Both the position numbers and the translations under genes were made by a program. The notes under the pieces are model-generated. The model had not been told where the DNA came from, made no database searches, and worked only from the letters and a program-made list of their open reading frames with translations. Of a stretch of DNA of 12,991 nucleotides, positions 6,378-12,991 are shown piece by piece. The stretch's first letter is position 1; each line of letters opens with the position of its first letter. This stretch comes from Roseovarius sp. UBA6217 (GTDB lineage Bacteria; Pseudomonadota; Alphaproteobacteria; Rhodobacterales; Rhodobacteraceae), in the NCBI GenBank assembly GCA_002421985.1, contig DISF01000026.1, positions 27,568-40,558 of the forward strand, given 5' to 3'.

Positions 6378-7677
6378 GAAAGATCGGGCTGTCGAGATAG
6401 GCCGTGATGTCGCGCAGCAGGTGCAGGCGCCAGCCATTTGGCCACCCCGCAAGCGGCGCGGCAATGAGCGTGTCGCCCCGCCAGAGCGCCGGGCTTGCCA
6501 GCGCCGAGCCGTGCGGAAGCCCGCCCGCGCGCCAATCCGGGCAGGCCCGAAGCCCCGCCGCGCCGAGGGCGGCGATGGTGGCGCGCGTGGTATCGGCAGG
6601 GCCATCGGTGGCCCCGGTGGCGCGCCAGCGTCCATCCCAGACCGCGCCCGAGGGCACCCGAAGCCCCGCCACCGCGCGATATTCGCGCGCCAGCCGCAAA
6701 TGCCCGCCCCCGGCGCTCAGCACGCAGCCCCGAAGCGTCATGCGCCGCCCCGCGCGCGCGGCCTCAAGCAGCGCGACCATCGCCGCGCCGCGCGGCGCGT
6801 AATCGCGCCCGGTCATCCATGCCAGCCCCGCCAGCAGCAGCCGCCGGGCGATCTCGTCGGGCAGGGCGGCGAAATCGGTCTGCCGCCAGAGCAGGTCTCC
6901 GCCCTCGACCGTGGTGATGTCGGTTGCAGCACGCCGCGCGCAAGCCCCAAGCGCCGCGCGCGCCCCGGCCAGCCGCCGCGCCGTCGCCGCCAGTTGATCG
7001 ACCCCGAGACCAAGGGGCGCGAGCGCGGCGAGCGCCGCGCGGGCGCGGGCGCGGTCATAGGCCGGATCGTCATTCGTGGGATCATCGGCCCAGCCCACGC
7101 CGCGCGCGCGCAGATATGACTTGAGAGGCGCGCGCCCGAGCGCGAGCATGGGCCGGTGAAAGGTGACGCCGCCCTCCTGCCAGCGCCCCCGCATCGCCGC
7201 CAGCCCATCCACGCCAGAGCCGCGCGCCAGCCGCATCAGGAAGGTTTCGGCAAGGTCGTTCCCGGTATGGCCGATGGCCACGTCCGCGATGCCGTGCCGC
7301 AGCGCCCAGCCCGCCATCAAGCGGTAGCGCGCGCGCCGCGCCTGATCGGGGATGTTGCCGCGCGCGGCGCTCCCGGCCCAATGCAGCGTCTCGTGCGCCA
7401 GCCCCAACCCGGTGCAGATCTGCGCCACCTGCGCCGCCTCATCCGCCGCCTCTGCGCGCAAGCCGTGATCGACGGTGGTCACGCACAACTCTGGCCCGCC
7501 GGTGGCGCGCCAGTCGTGCAAGAGGTGCAGCAGCGCCAGCGAATCGCTACCGCCCGAGACCGCGACACCCAGCCGGGCAGGCGGGTTCGCCCCGAAATGC
7601 GCGCGCAGCGCCCCGAGAAGGGGCGCGGCCCTATTCGCCCCGTTGGCCCCGTTGGCCCCGTCTGTCCCGTCGCTCAC
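6373..7677 (-). CDS. tilS: tRNA(Ile)-lysidine synthetase TilS
   Basis: TilS converts the wobble cytidine of the CAU-anticodon tRNA-Ile to lysidine using ATP and lysine, allowing AUA decoding; it is usually essential. The 434-aa product carries the PP-loop SGGSDS (41-46), VDHGLR (69-74), GHTGNDLAETFLMRLARGSG (136-155), RPML (175-178) and the block WADDPTN then YDRARAR (196-213). The remaining C-terminal half is Ala/Arg/Gly-rich and poorly conserved, as is common in alphaproteobacteria. The start is GTG at 7677, which overlaps the cpoB stop as GTGA (7674-7677). No good RBS is visible inside cpoB, so coupled translation is likely. Before the conserved core there is a short repetitive G-A-N tract. 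It sits between the Tol-Pal genes and ftsH, a conserved location. Confidence 0.96.
   Translation of the reverse strand: MSDGTDGANGANGANRAAPLLGALRAHFGANPPARLGVAVSGGSDSLALLHLLHDWRATGGPELCVTTVDHGLRAEAADEAAQVAQICTGLGLAHETLHWAGSAARGNIPDQARRARYRLMAGWALRHGIADVAIGHTGNDLAETFLMRLARGSGVDGLAAMRGRWQEGGVTFHRPMLALGRAPLKSYLRARGVGWADDPTNDDPAYDRARARAALAALAPLGLGVDQLAATARRLAGARAALGACARRAATDITTVEGGDLLWRQTDFAALPDEIARRLLLAGLAWMTGRDYAPRGAAMVALLEAARAGRRMTLRGCVLSAGGGHLRLAREYRAVAGLRVPSGAVWDGRWRATGATDGPADTTRATIAALGAAGLRACPDWRAGGLPHGSALASPALWRGDTLIAAPLAGWPNGWRLHLLRDITAYLDSPIFH
7633..7659 (-). repeat. Three tandem 9-bp units in the 5' end of tilS
   Basis: Two identical units GGGGCCAAC (7659-7651 and 7650-7642) are followed by a variant, GGGGCGAAT (7641-7633). 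They encode three Gly-Ala-Asn repeats at residues 7-15 of TilS, ahead of the conserved fold. Each unit is three codons, so gain or loss would keep the frame. Confidence 0.7.
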
Positions 7678-8507
7678 GGACAGCCGAGCCGGGCCATTTC
7701 CGCCTCGGCCTCGGCCACGACCTCTGTTCCCGGATAGCGCGGCGCGACCTGTCCAAGCATCACGCAGGCCTCATCTGTCTGGCCAAGCCGCCCCAGCGCG
7801 CGGCCCAGAAGATAGAGCGCGGGCGCGGCCTCCGGCCCGTCGGGGGCGGCGCTGAACGTGTCGAGATAGGCGCGCGCGGCGGCGCTTTGCTGGTCTGCGG
7901 CCTCGAGCGCGCGGCCGCGCATCAGCCCCGCCTGACCACTGAGAGGGCTGCCGGGATAGGCGGCGAGGAAGGCCGCGAAATGCTCTGCCGCCTGCGCGTG
8001 CTCGCCCGCCTCAAAGGCGGCGGTGGCGCGCTCGAAATCCTCGCGCTCGCTGATCGCGAGTTGCGGGCCATCGCCGGTGCCGGTTTCAGGGGCCGTCGGG
8101 GCAGTGCCGCCGCCGGTGGCGGGGGCCACGCCGCCAAGCGTGCCGCCCGGCTCCAGCCCGGCGATGTCGCAGCCCGGCTCGATCTCGCAGAGGCGGAATT
8201 CCAGATCGCCGACGCGGTTGGTGCCGTCGCGCACCACCCGGTCGATGCGAAACTCAAGCTCTTCGGTCTTGGCGGTGAGGCGCTGCACCTGTGCCTCGAT
8301 GGCGTTGACGCGATCAAGAAACGCACCGCCGCCCGCAGGCTGCGCCGCGCCGCCGGTGGTGCTCAGCTCGCGTTTGAGCTTTTGCAACTCGACGAACAGC
8401 ACGGCCAGTTCCTGCCGTATATCGGCCAGCGTTTCGGCCTGCTGCGCGCCCGCCCCGGCGGGGGCGATGAGCAGGGCAAGGCCGAGGGCTTTGAGCGTTG
8501 CGCGCAT
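7674..8507 (-). CDS. cpoB: Cell division coordinator CpoB (YbgF), Tol-Pal system periplasmic protein
   Basis: This periplasmic protein is the last member of the Tol-Pal cluster; in E. coli it binds TolA and coordinates outer-membrane constriction with peptidoglycan synthesis. The 277-aa chain has a signal peptide (1-21, cleavage AGA|QQ). A coiled-coil region follows (about 25-50 and 63-105), interrupted by a Gly/Ala stretch. There is then a Gly/Pro/Thr-rich linker (about 115-148) and a TPR domain (about 155-275) with repeats such as FERATAAFEAGEHAQAAEHF. Two cysteines seven residues apart (C107, C113, in LCEIEPGC) may form a disulfide, with C248 and C276 as another possible pair. The ATG at 8507 follows a GAGGG element, 10 nt after pal. 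The 3' end overlaps tilS by 4 nt. Confidence 0.93.
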   Translation of the reverse strand: MRATLKALGLALLIAPAGAGAQQAETLADIRQELAVLFVELQKLKRELSTTGGAAQPAGGGAFLDRVNAIEAQVQRLTAKTEELEFRIDRVVRDGTNRVGDLEFRLCEIEPGCDIAGLEPGGTLGGVAPATGGGTAPTAPETGTGDGPQLAISEREDFERATAAFEAGEHAQAAEHFAAFLAAYPGSPLSGQAGLMRGRALEAADQQSAAARAYLDTFSAAPDGPEAAPALYLLGRALGRLGQTDEACVMLGQVAPRYPGTEVVAEAEAEMARLGCP

Positions 8508-8517
8508 CGCCCCGCCC

Positions 8518-9021
8518 TCAGCTTCCCAGGCCGGCGGCGAGCACCGTCACCGCGCGGCGGTTCTTGGCATAGCACGCCTCGTTGCTGCAAATCTCGATGG
8601 GGCGTTCCTTGCCATAGCTGACGGTGCGCAGGCGATTGGCCGCGACGCCCCGGCTTATGAGGTATTCCTGCACCGAATTGGCGCGCCGCGCACCCAGCGC
8701 GAGGTTGTATTCGCGGGTGCCCTGCTCATCGGCATGGCCCTCGATCGTGGCGGTGAAATCGCGGTTGGTCATCAGCCACCCGGCCTGACCGTCAAGCACG
8801 GCCTGCGCCTCGGGCGAGAGGGTGGACTGATCCACCGCGAACAGCACCCGGTCGCCGATGGCCTGCTGAAAATAGGCGGGCGATGTCGGATCGGAGGCGG
8901 ACCCCGAAAGCCCCGTGCCGTTCAGGTTGACATTGTTTTGATCCTCGAACCGGTCGGGGTTGGTGCAGGCGGCGAGCGCAAGCCCGGCCACCAGGATCAT
9001 CGTCTTGCTCAGATAGGTCAT
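8518..9021 (-). CDS. pal: Peptidoglycan-associated lipoprotein Pal
   Basis: Pal is an outer-membrane lipoprotein that tethers the outer membrane to peptidoglycan and is the end point of the Tol-Pal energy chain. The 167-aa precursor has a lipobox LAAC with the lipidated Cys19. An Asn/Gly/Ser-rich linker (20-55) leads to the OmpA-like domain (about 58-163) with GDRVLFAVD, then IEGHADEQGTREYNLALG (93-110) with the diaminopimelate-binding Asp98 and a following Arg pair (112-113), and VSYGKERP (134-141). The residue after the lipidated Cys is Thr, not Asp, which fits export to the outer membrane. Two cysteines (145 and 150) lie close enough for a disulfide loop, absent from E. coli Pal. AAAGGA precedes the ATG at 9021. 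It lies 78 nt after tolB and 10 nt before cpoB. Confidence 0.97.
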   Translation of the reverse strand: MTYLSKTMILVAGLALAACTNPDRFEDQNNVNLNGTGLSGSASDPTSPAYFQQAIGDRVLFAVDQSTLSPEAQAVLDGQAGWLMTNRDFTATIEGHADEQGTREYNLALGARRANSVQEYLISRGVAANRLRTVSYGKERPIEICSNEACYAKNRRAVTVLAAGLGS

Positions 9022-9042
9022 TGGCGTTTGTCCTTTGTTGTT

Positions 9043-9065
9043 GCGGCTGTCATATCACAGCCCGC
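9043..9065 (-). promoter_or_regulatory. Inverted repeat in the tolB-pal gap
   Basis: On the minus strand GGCTGT (9060s side) and ACAGCC flank a 6-nt spacer, GATATG, giving a perfect 6-bp stem that extends by about two more pairs if one G bulges. No T-run follows, so it is not a simple terminator. It ends roughly 20 nt before the pal start and just ahead of the AAAGGA ribosome binding site. It could be an RNA processing or stability element that sets pal expression apart from tolB, or an operator; which of these cannot be decided here. GATATG could also serve as a -10 element, with TTTTCT 15 nt upstream, but that match is poor. Confidence 0.35.
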
Positions 9066-9099
9066 GCCCCGAGAAAATGCGCCTCGCGGCCCCTTTCGT

Positions 9100-10428
9100 T
9101 CAGTCCTGAAGCGGCGACCAGGCGGGATCGCTTGCGCCGCCCGTCGTCGGCACCTGTTTGAGGTTGCGCCCGGTGATGTCCACCGAGTAGAGCCGCGCCT
9201 CGCCCTGCGCGCCTTGCGTCTCGCGGGTGAACATGATGACCCGGCCATTGGGGGCCCATGTCGGCCCCTCGTCGAGAAATGAGGCGGTGAGCAGGCGCTC
9301 TTCGCTGCCATCAAGGCGCATGACGCCGATGTGAAAGCGCCCCTTGGCCTGTTTGGTGAAGGCGATGAGGTCGCCGCGCGGCGACCAGACCGGCGTGCCA
9401 TAGCGCCCCTGGCCAAAGCTGATGCGCTGCGCCTCGCCGCCGCGGGCATCCATGATATAAAGCTGCGGCGTGCCCGAGCGGTCGCTCTCGAACACGATGC
9501 GGCTGCCATCGGGGCTATAGCTTGGCGCGGTCTCGATCGAGGGCGCGGTGGTGAGCCTCGTGCTCGCCCCGCTGGCGATATCCATCGTGTAGAGATCGGT
9601 ATTGCCGTTCTGGGTCAGCGAATAGACCACCGTGCGCCCATCGGGTGAAAAGCGCGGCGCAAAGCTCATGGTGCCGTCTATCGTGGGCAGCACGCGGCGG
9701 CCGACATTGGCCACGTCGAGCAGGTAGATACGCGGAAAGCCGGTCTCGTAGCTGGTATAAAGCACCCGGTCGCCGGTGGGCGAGAAGCGCGGCGCGAGCA
9801 CGATTGTCGCGGCATCGGTGAGATAGCGCAGGTTCGCGCCGTCGTAATCCATGATCGCCAGCCGCTTGGCGCGCTGATCCTTCGGCCCGCTTTCGGAGAC
9901 AAAGACCACGCGGCTGTCGAAATACCCGCCCTCGCCGGTGATGCGCGAATAGACCTGATCGGCCACCTTGTGCGCGATGCGCCGCCAGCCATCCGCGTCG
10001 CCGACAAGCTGCTGGCCGCGGCCAAGCTCTTGCCCGGCAAAGACATCGTGGATGCGGAACTTGACCACCAGCCGCCCGGCCCCGTCGACACTGACCGAGC
10101 CTGTCACCAGCGCCTGCGCGTTGATCGCGCGCCAGTCGGCGAACTCGACCGGGCTGTCAAAGCTGGTGATGCGGCCGATATGCGCCTCCGCGGGGATTTC
10201 GCGAAAGAGGCCGGTGCCGCTCAGGTCTTGGGCGATGACGCGGGCGATGCGGGTGGCGAAATCGCTCGCCTGCGTGCTCTCGGCCACGAGATCGGGCACG
10301 GCAAAGGGCAGCGGCTCGATCACGCCCTCGGTCAATTCCAGCCGGAGCGGGCCGCCCTGAGTCTGGGCGGTGGCGGGCACGGCCCAGAGCGTCAGGGCGG
10401 CGAGGAGGGTCAGGAGAGAGCGCATCAT
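9100..10428 (-). CDS. tolB: Tol-Pal system beta-propeller protein TolB
   Basis: TolB is a periplasmic protein that binds Pal and is released by energised TolA. The 442-aa precursor starts with a Sec signal peptide (1-21, cleavage ATA|QT). The N-terminal domain (about 25-165) includes FREIPAEAHIG and WRAINAQALVTG. A six-bladed propeller follows (about 170-440), each blade marked by an RFSPDG-like repeat: LAPRFSPTGD (211-220), FAPRFSPDG (256-264), APSYSPDG (301-308), TPVWSPRGD (345-353), GPTWAPNG (388-395) and SDPAWSPL (433-440). The first ATG (10428) forms a 4-nt ATGA overlap with the tolA stop and has GAGGA 5-6 nt before it; a second ATG follows directly. The overlap suggests that TolA and TolB are made in step. 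Confidence 0.97.
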   Translation of the reverse strand: MMRSLLTLLAALTLWAVPATAQTQGGPLRLELTEGVIEPLPFAVPDLVAESTQASDFATRIARVIAQDLSGTGLFREIPAEAHIGRITSFDSPVEFADWRAINAQALVTGSVSVDGAGRLVVKFRIHDVFAGQELGRGQQLVGDADGWRRIAHKVADQVYSRITGEGGYFDSRVVFVSESGPKDQRAKRLAIMDYDGANLRYLTDAATIVLAPRFSPTGDRVLYTSYETGFPRIYLLDVANVGRRVLPTIDGTMSFAPRFSPDGRTVVYSLTQNGNTDLYTMDIASGASTRLTTAPSIETAPSYSPDGSRIVFESDRSGTPQLYIMDARGGEAQRISFGQGRYGTPVWSPRGDLIAFTKQAKGRFHIGVMRLDGSEERLLTASFLDEGPTWAPNGRVIMFTRETQGAQGEARLYSVDITGRNLKQVPTTGGASDPAWSPLQD

Positions 10429-11579
10429 TTGATCCTCATTTTCTCCGGGTTGAATGTCATTTCGATGTCACGCCATTGCGCGTATTTCTCGGGCGGCAGG
10501 TCGAACCCGTCATTGCCACAGCGGATGATGGCGCGGCGCGCGGCCTCATAGGCTTGCCGCGCGGCGGTGGCAGAGCCGCCGGAATGGCTCAACATGCGGA
10601 TGCTGGCCACGTCCGGCTTGCCGGTTTCCAACATCTTCACGCCCACCACAACGGTGGTGGCGAGCGCCTCGGAGCTGAGGCTGCCCACGTTCCAGCAGCG
10701 TTGCACCGCGACCCGCAGCGCATCCTTTTCGCCCGCCGTCAGCGGCGGGCCGGCGGGGCGCGAGGGCGCGGGCGTGCCCTGGCCAAGCGCGGCGGCGAGC
10801 GCGTCGGTGACGGCCTCGCGGTCGGTGGCGGGGGGCGTGGGGGCCTCCTGCGGGGGGGCGGGGCGCGTGGCGGTCTCGACCGGGGCCGAGTCTGGGGCCA
10901 GATCGGGGGCCGGGGCGGGGGCGGGGGCGGGTTGCGCGGGGCGCGTGCGCGGGCGCAGCGAGGTGGTGGGGGCGGGGTCGCGCGGGCGCTCGGCCTCGGG
11001 CACGATCTCGGTCGCGGCCTCCTCGGGGGCGGTGGCGTCCTGCGGCTCCTGCGCCTCTGCGGCCCCCTCCTCGGGGGTTGTCTCGGGGCGGGCCACGTCA
11101 TCGACGCGGGTATCGGGCGCGGGCGGGGCCACCGGTTCGGGGGCTATGCGGGGCGCGGGGCGCGGCTGTGGGCGCGGCGAGACCTCGGGCACGAGCGCGG
11201 CGGTTTCCTCGGGGGGGGCGCTCTGCGCGGGGGCGGCGTCGGTCACCTCGGTGGGGGCGGGGCGCGCGGGCACGGCGGGGGCCGGATCGGGGGGCGGTGT
11301 GGCGCTGGTCTCGGGGCGGCTTGCGTCCGGCGCACGATCCGGGCTGGGCGAGAGCGCGGGCGCTTCCTCGCCGGGGCTGGGCGGCTCGGGCGTGTCGACA
11401 TTGGCCACCGCCTCGGGCGCGCTGTGCCGGGCCATGAGCGCGGCATATTCCGCCTGCGAGACGGCCACCGCCTCGACCACCACGGCGGGTGGCGGGTCGG
11501 CGCGGAACGCCCCCCCGAAGAGCGCCCACCCGATCACCGCCAGATGGCCCGCCCCCGATATGATCTGCCCGGTATTCAC
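10425..11579 (-). CDS. tolA: TolA, energy-transducing arm of the Tol-Pal system
   Basis: TolA is anchored in the inner membrane, is energised by TolQ-TolR and reaches across the periplasm to TolB and Pal. The 384-aa product has a short cytoplasmic end and one TM helix (about 6-25) carrying Ser8 and His12, the same S-x3-H spacing as the functional TolA/TonB TM motif. A very long Pro/Ala/Glu-rich arm follows (about 53-275) with PAPAPAP-type runs. The globular C-terminal domain III (about 282-384) has a probable disulfide between C295 (QRCWNVG) and C354 (IRCGNDGF). E. coli TolA has a Lys/Ala-rich helical arm instead; Pro-rich arms are usual in alphaproteobacteria, which often leads to annotation as TonB. 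The start is GTG at 11579, preceded by AGGGG and 12 nt after tolR. Confidence 0.92.
   Translation of the reverse strand: MNTGQIISGAGHLAVIGWALFGGAFRADPPPAVVVEAVAVSQAEYAALMARHSAPEAVANVDTPEPPSPGEEAPALSPSPDRAPDASRPETSATPPPDPAPAVPARPAPTEVTDAAPAQSAPPEETAALVPEVSPRPQPRPAPRIAPEPVAPPAPDTRVDDVARPETTPEEGAAEAQEPQDATAPEEAATEIVPEAERPRDPAPTTSLRPRTRPAQPAPAPAPAPDLAPDSAPVETATRPAPPQEAPTPPATDREAVTDALAAALGQGTPAPSRPAGPPLTAGEKDALRVAVQRCWNVGSLSSEALATTVVVGVKMLETGKPDVASIRMLSHSGGSATAARQAYEAARRAIIRCGNDGFDLPPEKYAQWRDIEMTFNPEKMRIK
10905..10931 (+). other. G-tract cluster in the template strand of tolA
   Basis: Five G-runs of 5, 4, 5, 5 and 3 bases are separated by one or two C bases on the plus strand. This satisfies the simple G-quadruplex pattern (four runs of at least three G with short loops). 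The plus strand is the template for tolA, and the sequence encodes the Pro-Ala repeat around residues 217-225. The G content may simply follow from the PAPAP-coding sequence in GC-rich DNA. Confidence 0.5.
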
Positions 11580-11591
11580 GCGCGCGCGCCC

Positions 11592-12065
11592 CTAACCGCC
11601 GCGACCGTCAAGCGCCGGGCCGCCCGGCTCTGTCACCAGCCCGATATTGGCGAAACCGCCGCCGTTGAGCGCGCCCATAACTTCCATCACCGTGCTATAG
11701 GGCACGGCCCCGTCGGCGCGCAGGAACACGCGGGGGCTTTCGCGTTCGGCGGCGATGGCGCGCAGCCGCGCCAGAAGCTCGGCGCGCGGCACCTCGGTGG
11801 TCTGGATCGAGACGCGGCCATCGGCGGCGATGGTCACGGTGAGCGGCTCTTCCTGCTCGCCGGGCAGGGCGCTGGCGGCGGTTTTCGGCAATTCCACCGG
11901 CACGCCGACCACCAGAAGGGGTGCGGCCACCATGAAGATGATGAGCAGCACCAGCATCACGTCCACGAAGGGCGTGACGTTGATTTCGGCCATGGGGCGG
12001 GTGCGCCCGCGCCCGCGCCTGCGGCGTCCGCCCGATCCTTGTTTCTGAACCACGCCCGCGCCCAT
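11592..12065 (-). CDS. tolR: TolR, stator subunit of the Tol-Pal proton-driven motor (ExbD/TolR family)
   Basis: TolR forms the proton channel with TolQ in the inner membrane and has a periplasmic domain that binds peptidoglycan. The 157-aa protein has an unusually Arg/Gly-rich cytoplasmic end (RRRRGRGRTR, 14-23), the signature MAEINVTPFVDVMLVLLIIF (25-44) with the proton-conducting Asp35, one TM helix (about 35-54), and an ExbD-type periplasmic domain (about 58-145) including LTVTIAADGRVSI and RVFLRADGAVPYSTVMEVM. An internal ATG at residue 25 would give a protein starting at MAEINV, but the ATG at 12065 places the start 2 nt after the tolQ stop, favouring coupled translation. The basic end could interact with membrane lipids or nucleic acid; that part is speculation. 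Confidence 0.96.
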   Translation of the reverse strand: MGAGVVQKQGSGGRRRRGRGRTRPMAEINVTPFVDVMLVLLIIFMVAAPLLVVGVPVELPKTAASALPGEQEEPLTVTIAADGRVSIQTTEVPRAELLARLRAIAAERESPRVFLRADGAVPYSTVMEVMGALNGGGFANIGLVTEPGGPALDGRGG

Positions 12066-12067
12066 GC

Positions 12068-12763
12068 TCAGCTATCCAGCTGGCGGCTGAGGATGGTGGC
12101 GAACTCGTCGGCAAAAGCCTCGTAGCCCGCGACAAGACGGTCGGAATCGGCGCTCAGCTTGTTGTAGAAGATCACCGCCGGGATCGCCGCCAGAAGCCCG
12201 AGCGCGGTGGCCAGAAGCGCCTCGGCAATGCCCGGCGCGACCACGACAAGACTGGTATTCTGCTCTTGCGCGATCGCGACAAAGGCATGCATGATGCCCC
12301 AGACCGTCCCGAAAAGCCCGATGAACGGTGCGGTGGAGCCAACCGTGGCCAGCACCTGCAAGCCGCTTTGCAGCGCGTCGGCCTCCTTGGCGATGGCCAC
12401 ATCCATCGAGCGGTCGATTCGCGCCGTGGCCCCGGCGATCAGGTCGCCATCATCGCGGTGGCTGCGCCGCCATTCGGTCATGCCGGCGGCAAAGATGCGC
12501 TCTGACTGGCCGGCGGGGTCTGGCCCGATCTCGTCGAACAGCCCGTCAAGCGGCTCTCCCGACCAGAAACGCCGGTCGAACACGGCAGCCTCGCGCCGCG
12601 CGCGGCGATAGGTGATGAGCTTTTGTATGATGATCGACCACGCCCAGAACGAGGCCACGATCAGCATCAACATGACCAGTTTCACGATGAACGTGGCGCG
12701 CGCGAACAGCGCCCACATGGAGAAATCAATCTCCTGCGCCAATGCGAGGGTTTCCGCTTCCAT
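12068..12763 (-). CDS. tolQ: TolQ, inner-membrane subunit of the Tol-Pal motor (MotA/TolQ/ExbB family)
   Basis: TolQ assembles around a TolR dimer and uses the proton gradient to drive TolA. The 231-aa protein has three TM helices: about 27-47, 138-160 and 172-196. The conserved cytoplasmic part lies between TM1 and TM2. Family signatures are ATVGSTAPFIGLFGTVWGIM (139-158) and APGIAEALLATALGLLAAIP (176-195), with Thr residues lining the channel. The ATG at 12763 has AAGGCAGG upstream. It is the first gene of the cluster. The small thioesterase gene ybgC, often directly upstream in other bacteria, is not seen within the 228 nt up to the window edge. Confidence 0.97.
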   Translation of the reverse strand: MEAETLALAQEIDFSMWALFARATFIVKLVMLMLIVASFWAWSIIIQKLITYRRARREAAVFDRRFWSGEPLDGLFDEIGPDPAGQSERIFAAGMTEWRRSHRDDGDLIAGATARIDRSMDVAIAKEADALQSGLQVLATVGSTAPFIGLFGTVWGIMHAFVAIAQEQNTSLVVVAPGIAEALLATALGLLAAIPAVIFYNKLSADSDRLVAGYEAFADEFATILSRQLDS

Positions 12764-12799
12764 TTGCCTGCCTTATGCCCCGGACGGCCGTTCCCCGGC

Positions 12800-12828
12800 C
12801 TTATCGCGGGCAAATTACCCGATTTCAA
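12800..12828 (-). promoter_or_regulatory. Probable sigma70 promoter of the tol-pal operon
   Basis: On the minus strand TTGAAA (12828-12823) and GATAAG (12805-12800) are 17 nt apart, close to the TTGACA/TATAAT consensus with ideal spacing. Transcription would start near 12793, leaving a leader of about 30 nt before the tolQ ATG. The spacer holds a short inverted repeat (CGGG, 7 nt, CCCG), which could bind a regulator but is too short to be sure. Confidence 0.6.
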
Positions 12829-12991
12829 AGGGGAAAGCCATGAGCTTTGATCCCATCACGCGCGATTGAACGGGTGGCGTGGTGCGGGCGGCGGATATTC
12901 GCTTGGCGCGTGCCCGTGTTCGACATTTGACACAAATCACCCGATGTGGCGCAGGGGAACGCTCTTGGCCTGAAGGGGACGTTCAGGGCGC
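12829..12991. other. Upstream region of tolQ with no recognised gene
   Basis: Nothing here resembles a known gene. On the plus strand a 9-codon mini-ORF (12840-12869, peptide MSFDPITRD) follows AAAGGGG, a fair Shine-Dalgarno element. Further right there are two short inverted repeats: ATTTG/CAAAT with a 3-nt centre (12913-12927 area), and CCTGAA/TTCAGG with a 7-nt loop close to the right edge. Neither is followed by a T-run. They could be operator or transcript-end elements of a neighbour lying outside the window. Confidence 0.3.

Noticed and set aside
10476..12125. A 549-codon plus-strand frame across tolA, tolR and the end of tolQ.
   Set aside because: It is Gly/Arg low-complexity sequence produced by the Pro/Ala-rich tolA and crosses three well-supported genes on the opposite strand.
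12937..12991. A 17-codon minus-strand frame ending in TGA at 12939-12937 that could be the tail of ybgC.
   Set aside because: The residues do not look like a thioesterase C-terminus that I recognise and the piece is too short to judge; sequence to the right would settle it.
1..12991. Search for a novel defence, mobile or biosynthetic system.
   Set aside because: All genes longer than 100 aa match conserved families (Tol-Pal, TilS, FtsH, Tam, MOSC, Fhs, FolD), and no repeats of mobile-element type, integrases or CRISPR-like spacing were seen.

Overview
The window reads as a chromosomal housekeeping segment of a high-GC alphaproteobacterium, most likely a member of the Rhodobacterales (Roseobacter/Rhodobacter type). 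The reasons are the gene order tolQ-tolR-tolA-tolB-pal-cpoB-tilS-ftsH, which is typical of alphaproteobacteria, the strongly G/C-ending codons, the FtsH C-terminal tail ending in LEPEPST, and the Pro/Ala-rich TolA. This placement is inference from protein and synteny recognition; no search was run. Every gene I can support lies on the minus strand, so transcription runs from the right edge to the left edge.

From right to left: a well-formed sigma70-type promoter (12800-12828) stands before tolQ. It is followed by the Tol-Pal cell-envelope complex (tolQ, tolR, tolA, tolB, pal, cpoB), spaced by 2, 12, -4, 78 and 10 nt, so it is probably one operon. The cpoB stop overlaps the GTG start of tilS (tRNA-Ile lysidine synthetase) by 4 nt. 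After 79 nt comes ftsH (membrane AAA+ protease, TTG start), with a candidate heat-shock-like promoter in front of it. The ftsH stop overlaps by 4 nt the GTG start of a trans-aconitate methyltransferase-like gene (tam).

A MOSC-domain protein follows after 64 nt. Then come the two one-carbon/folate enzymes fhs (formate-tetrahydrofolate ligase) and folD (methylene-THF dehydrogenase/cyclohydrolase). Together these interconvert formate and the methylene-THF pool. The fhs leader can fold into a GC-rich three-way junction just ahead of the ribosome binding site. Directly after folD a 41-codon ORF has its ribosome binding site overlapping the folD stop; I call it a probable small protein of unknown function. 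At the extreme left, a plus-strand intrinsic terminator suggests that a converging gene ends just outside the window.

I see no mobile elements, tRNA or rRNA genes, CRISPR arrays or prophage genes, and nothing that amounts to a new multi-gene system. The points worth a second look are small: the sORF after folD, the fhs leader structure, the hairpin before pal, the possible ftsH promoter, the TTG start of ftsH, a 9-bp tandem repeat in tilS, a G-rich tract in tolA, and a 9-codon mini-ORF divergent from tolQ.
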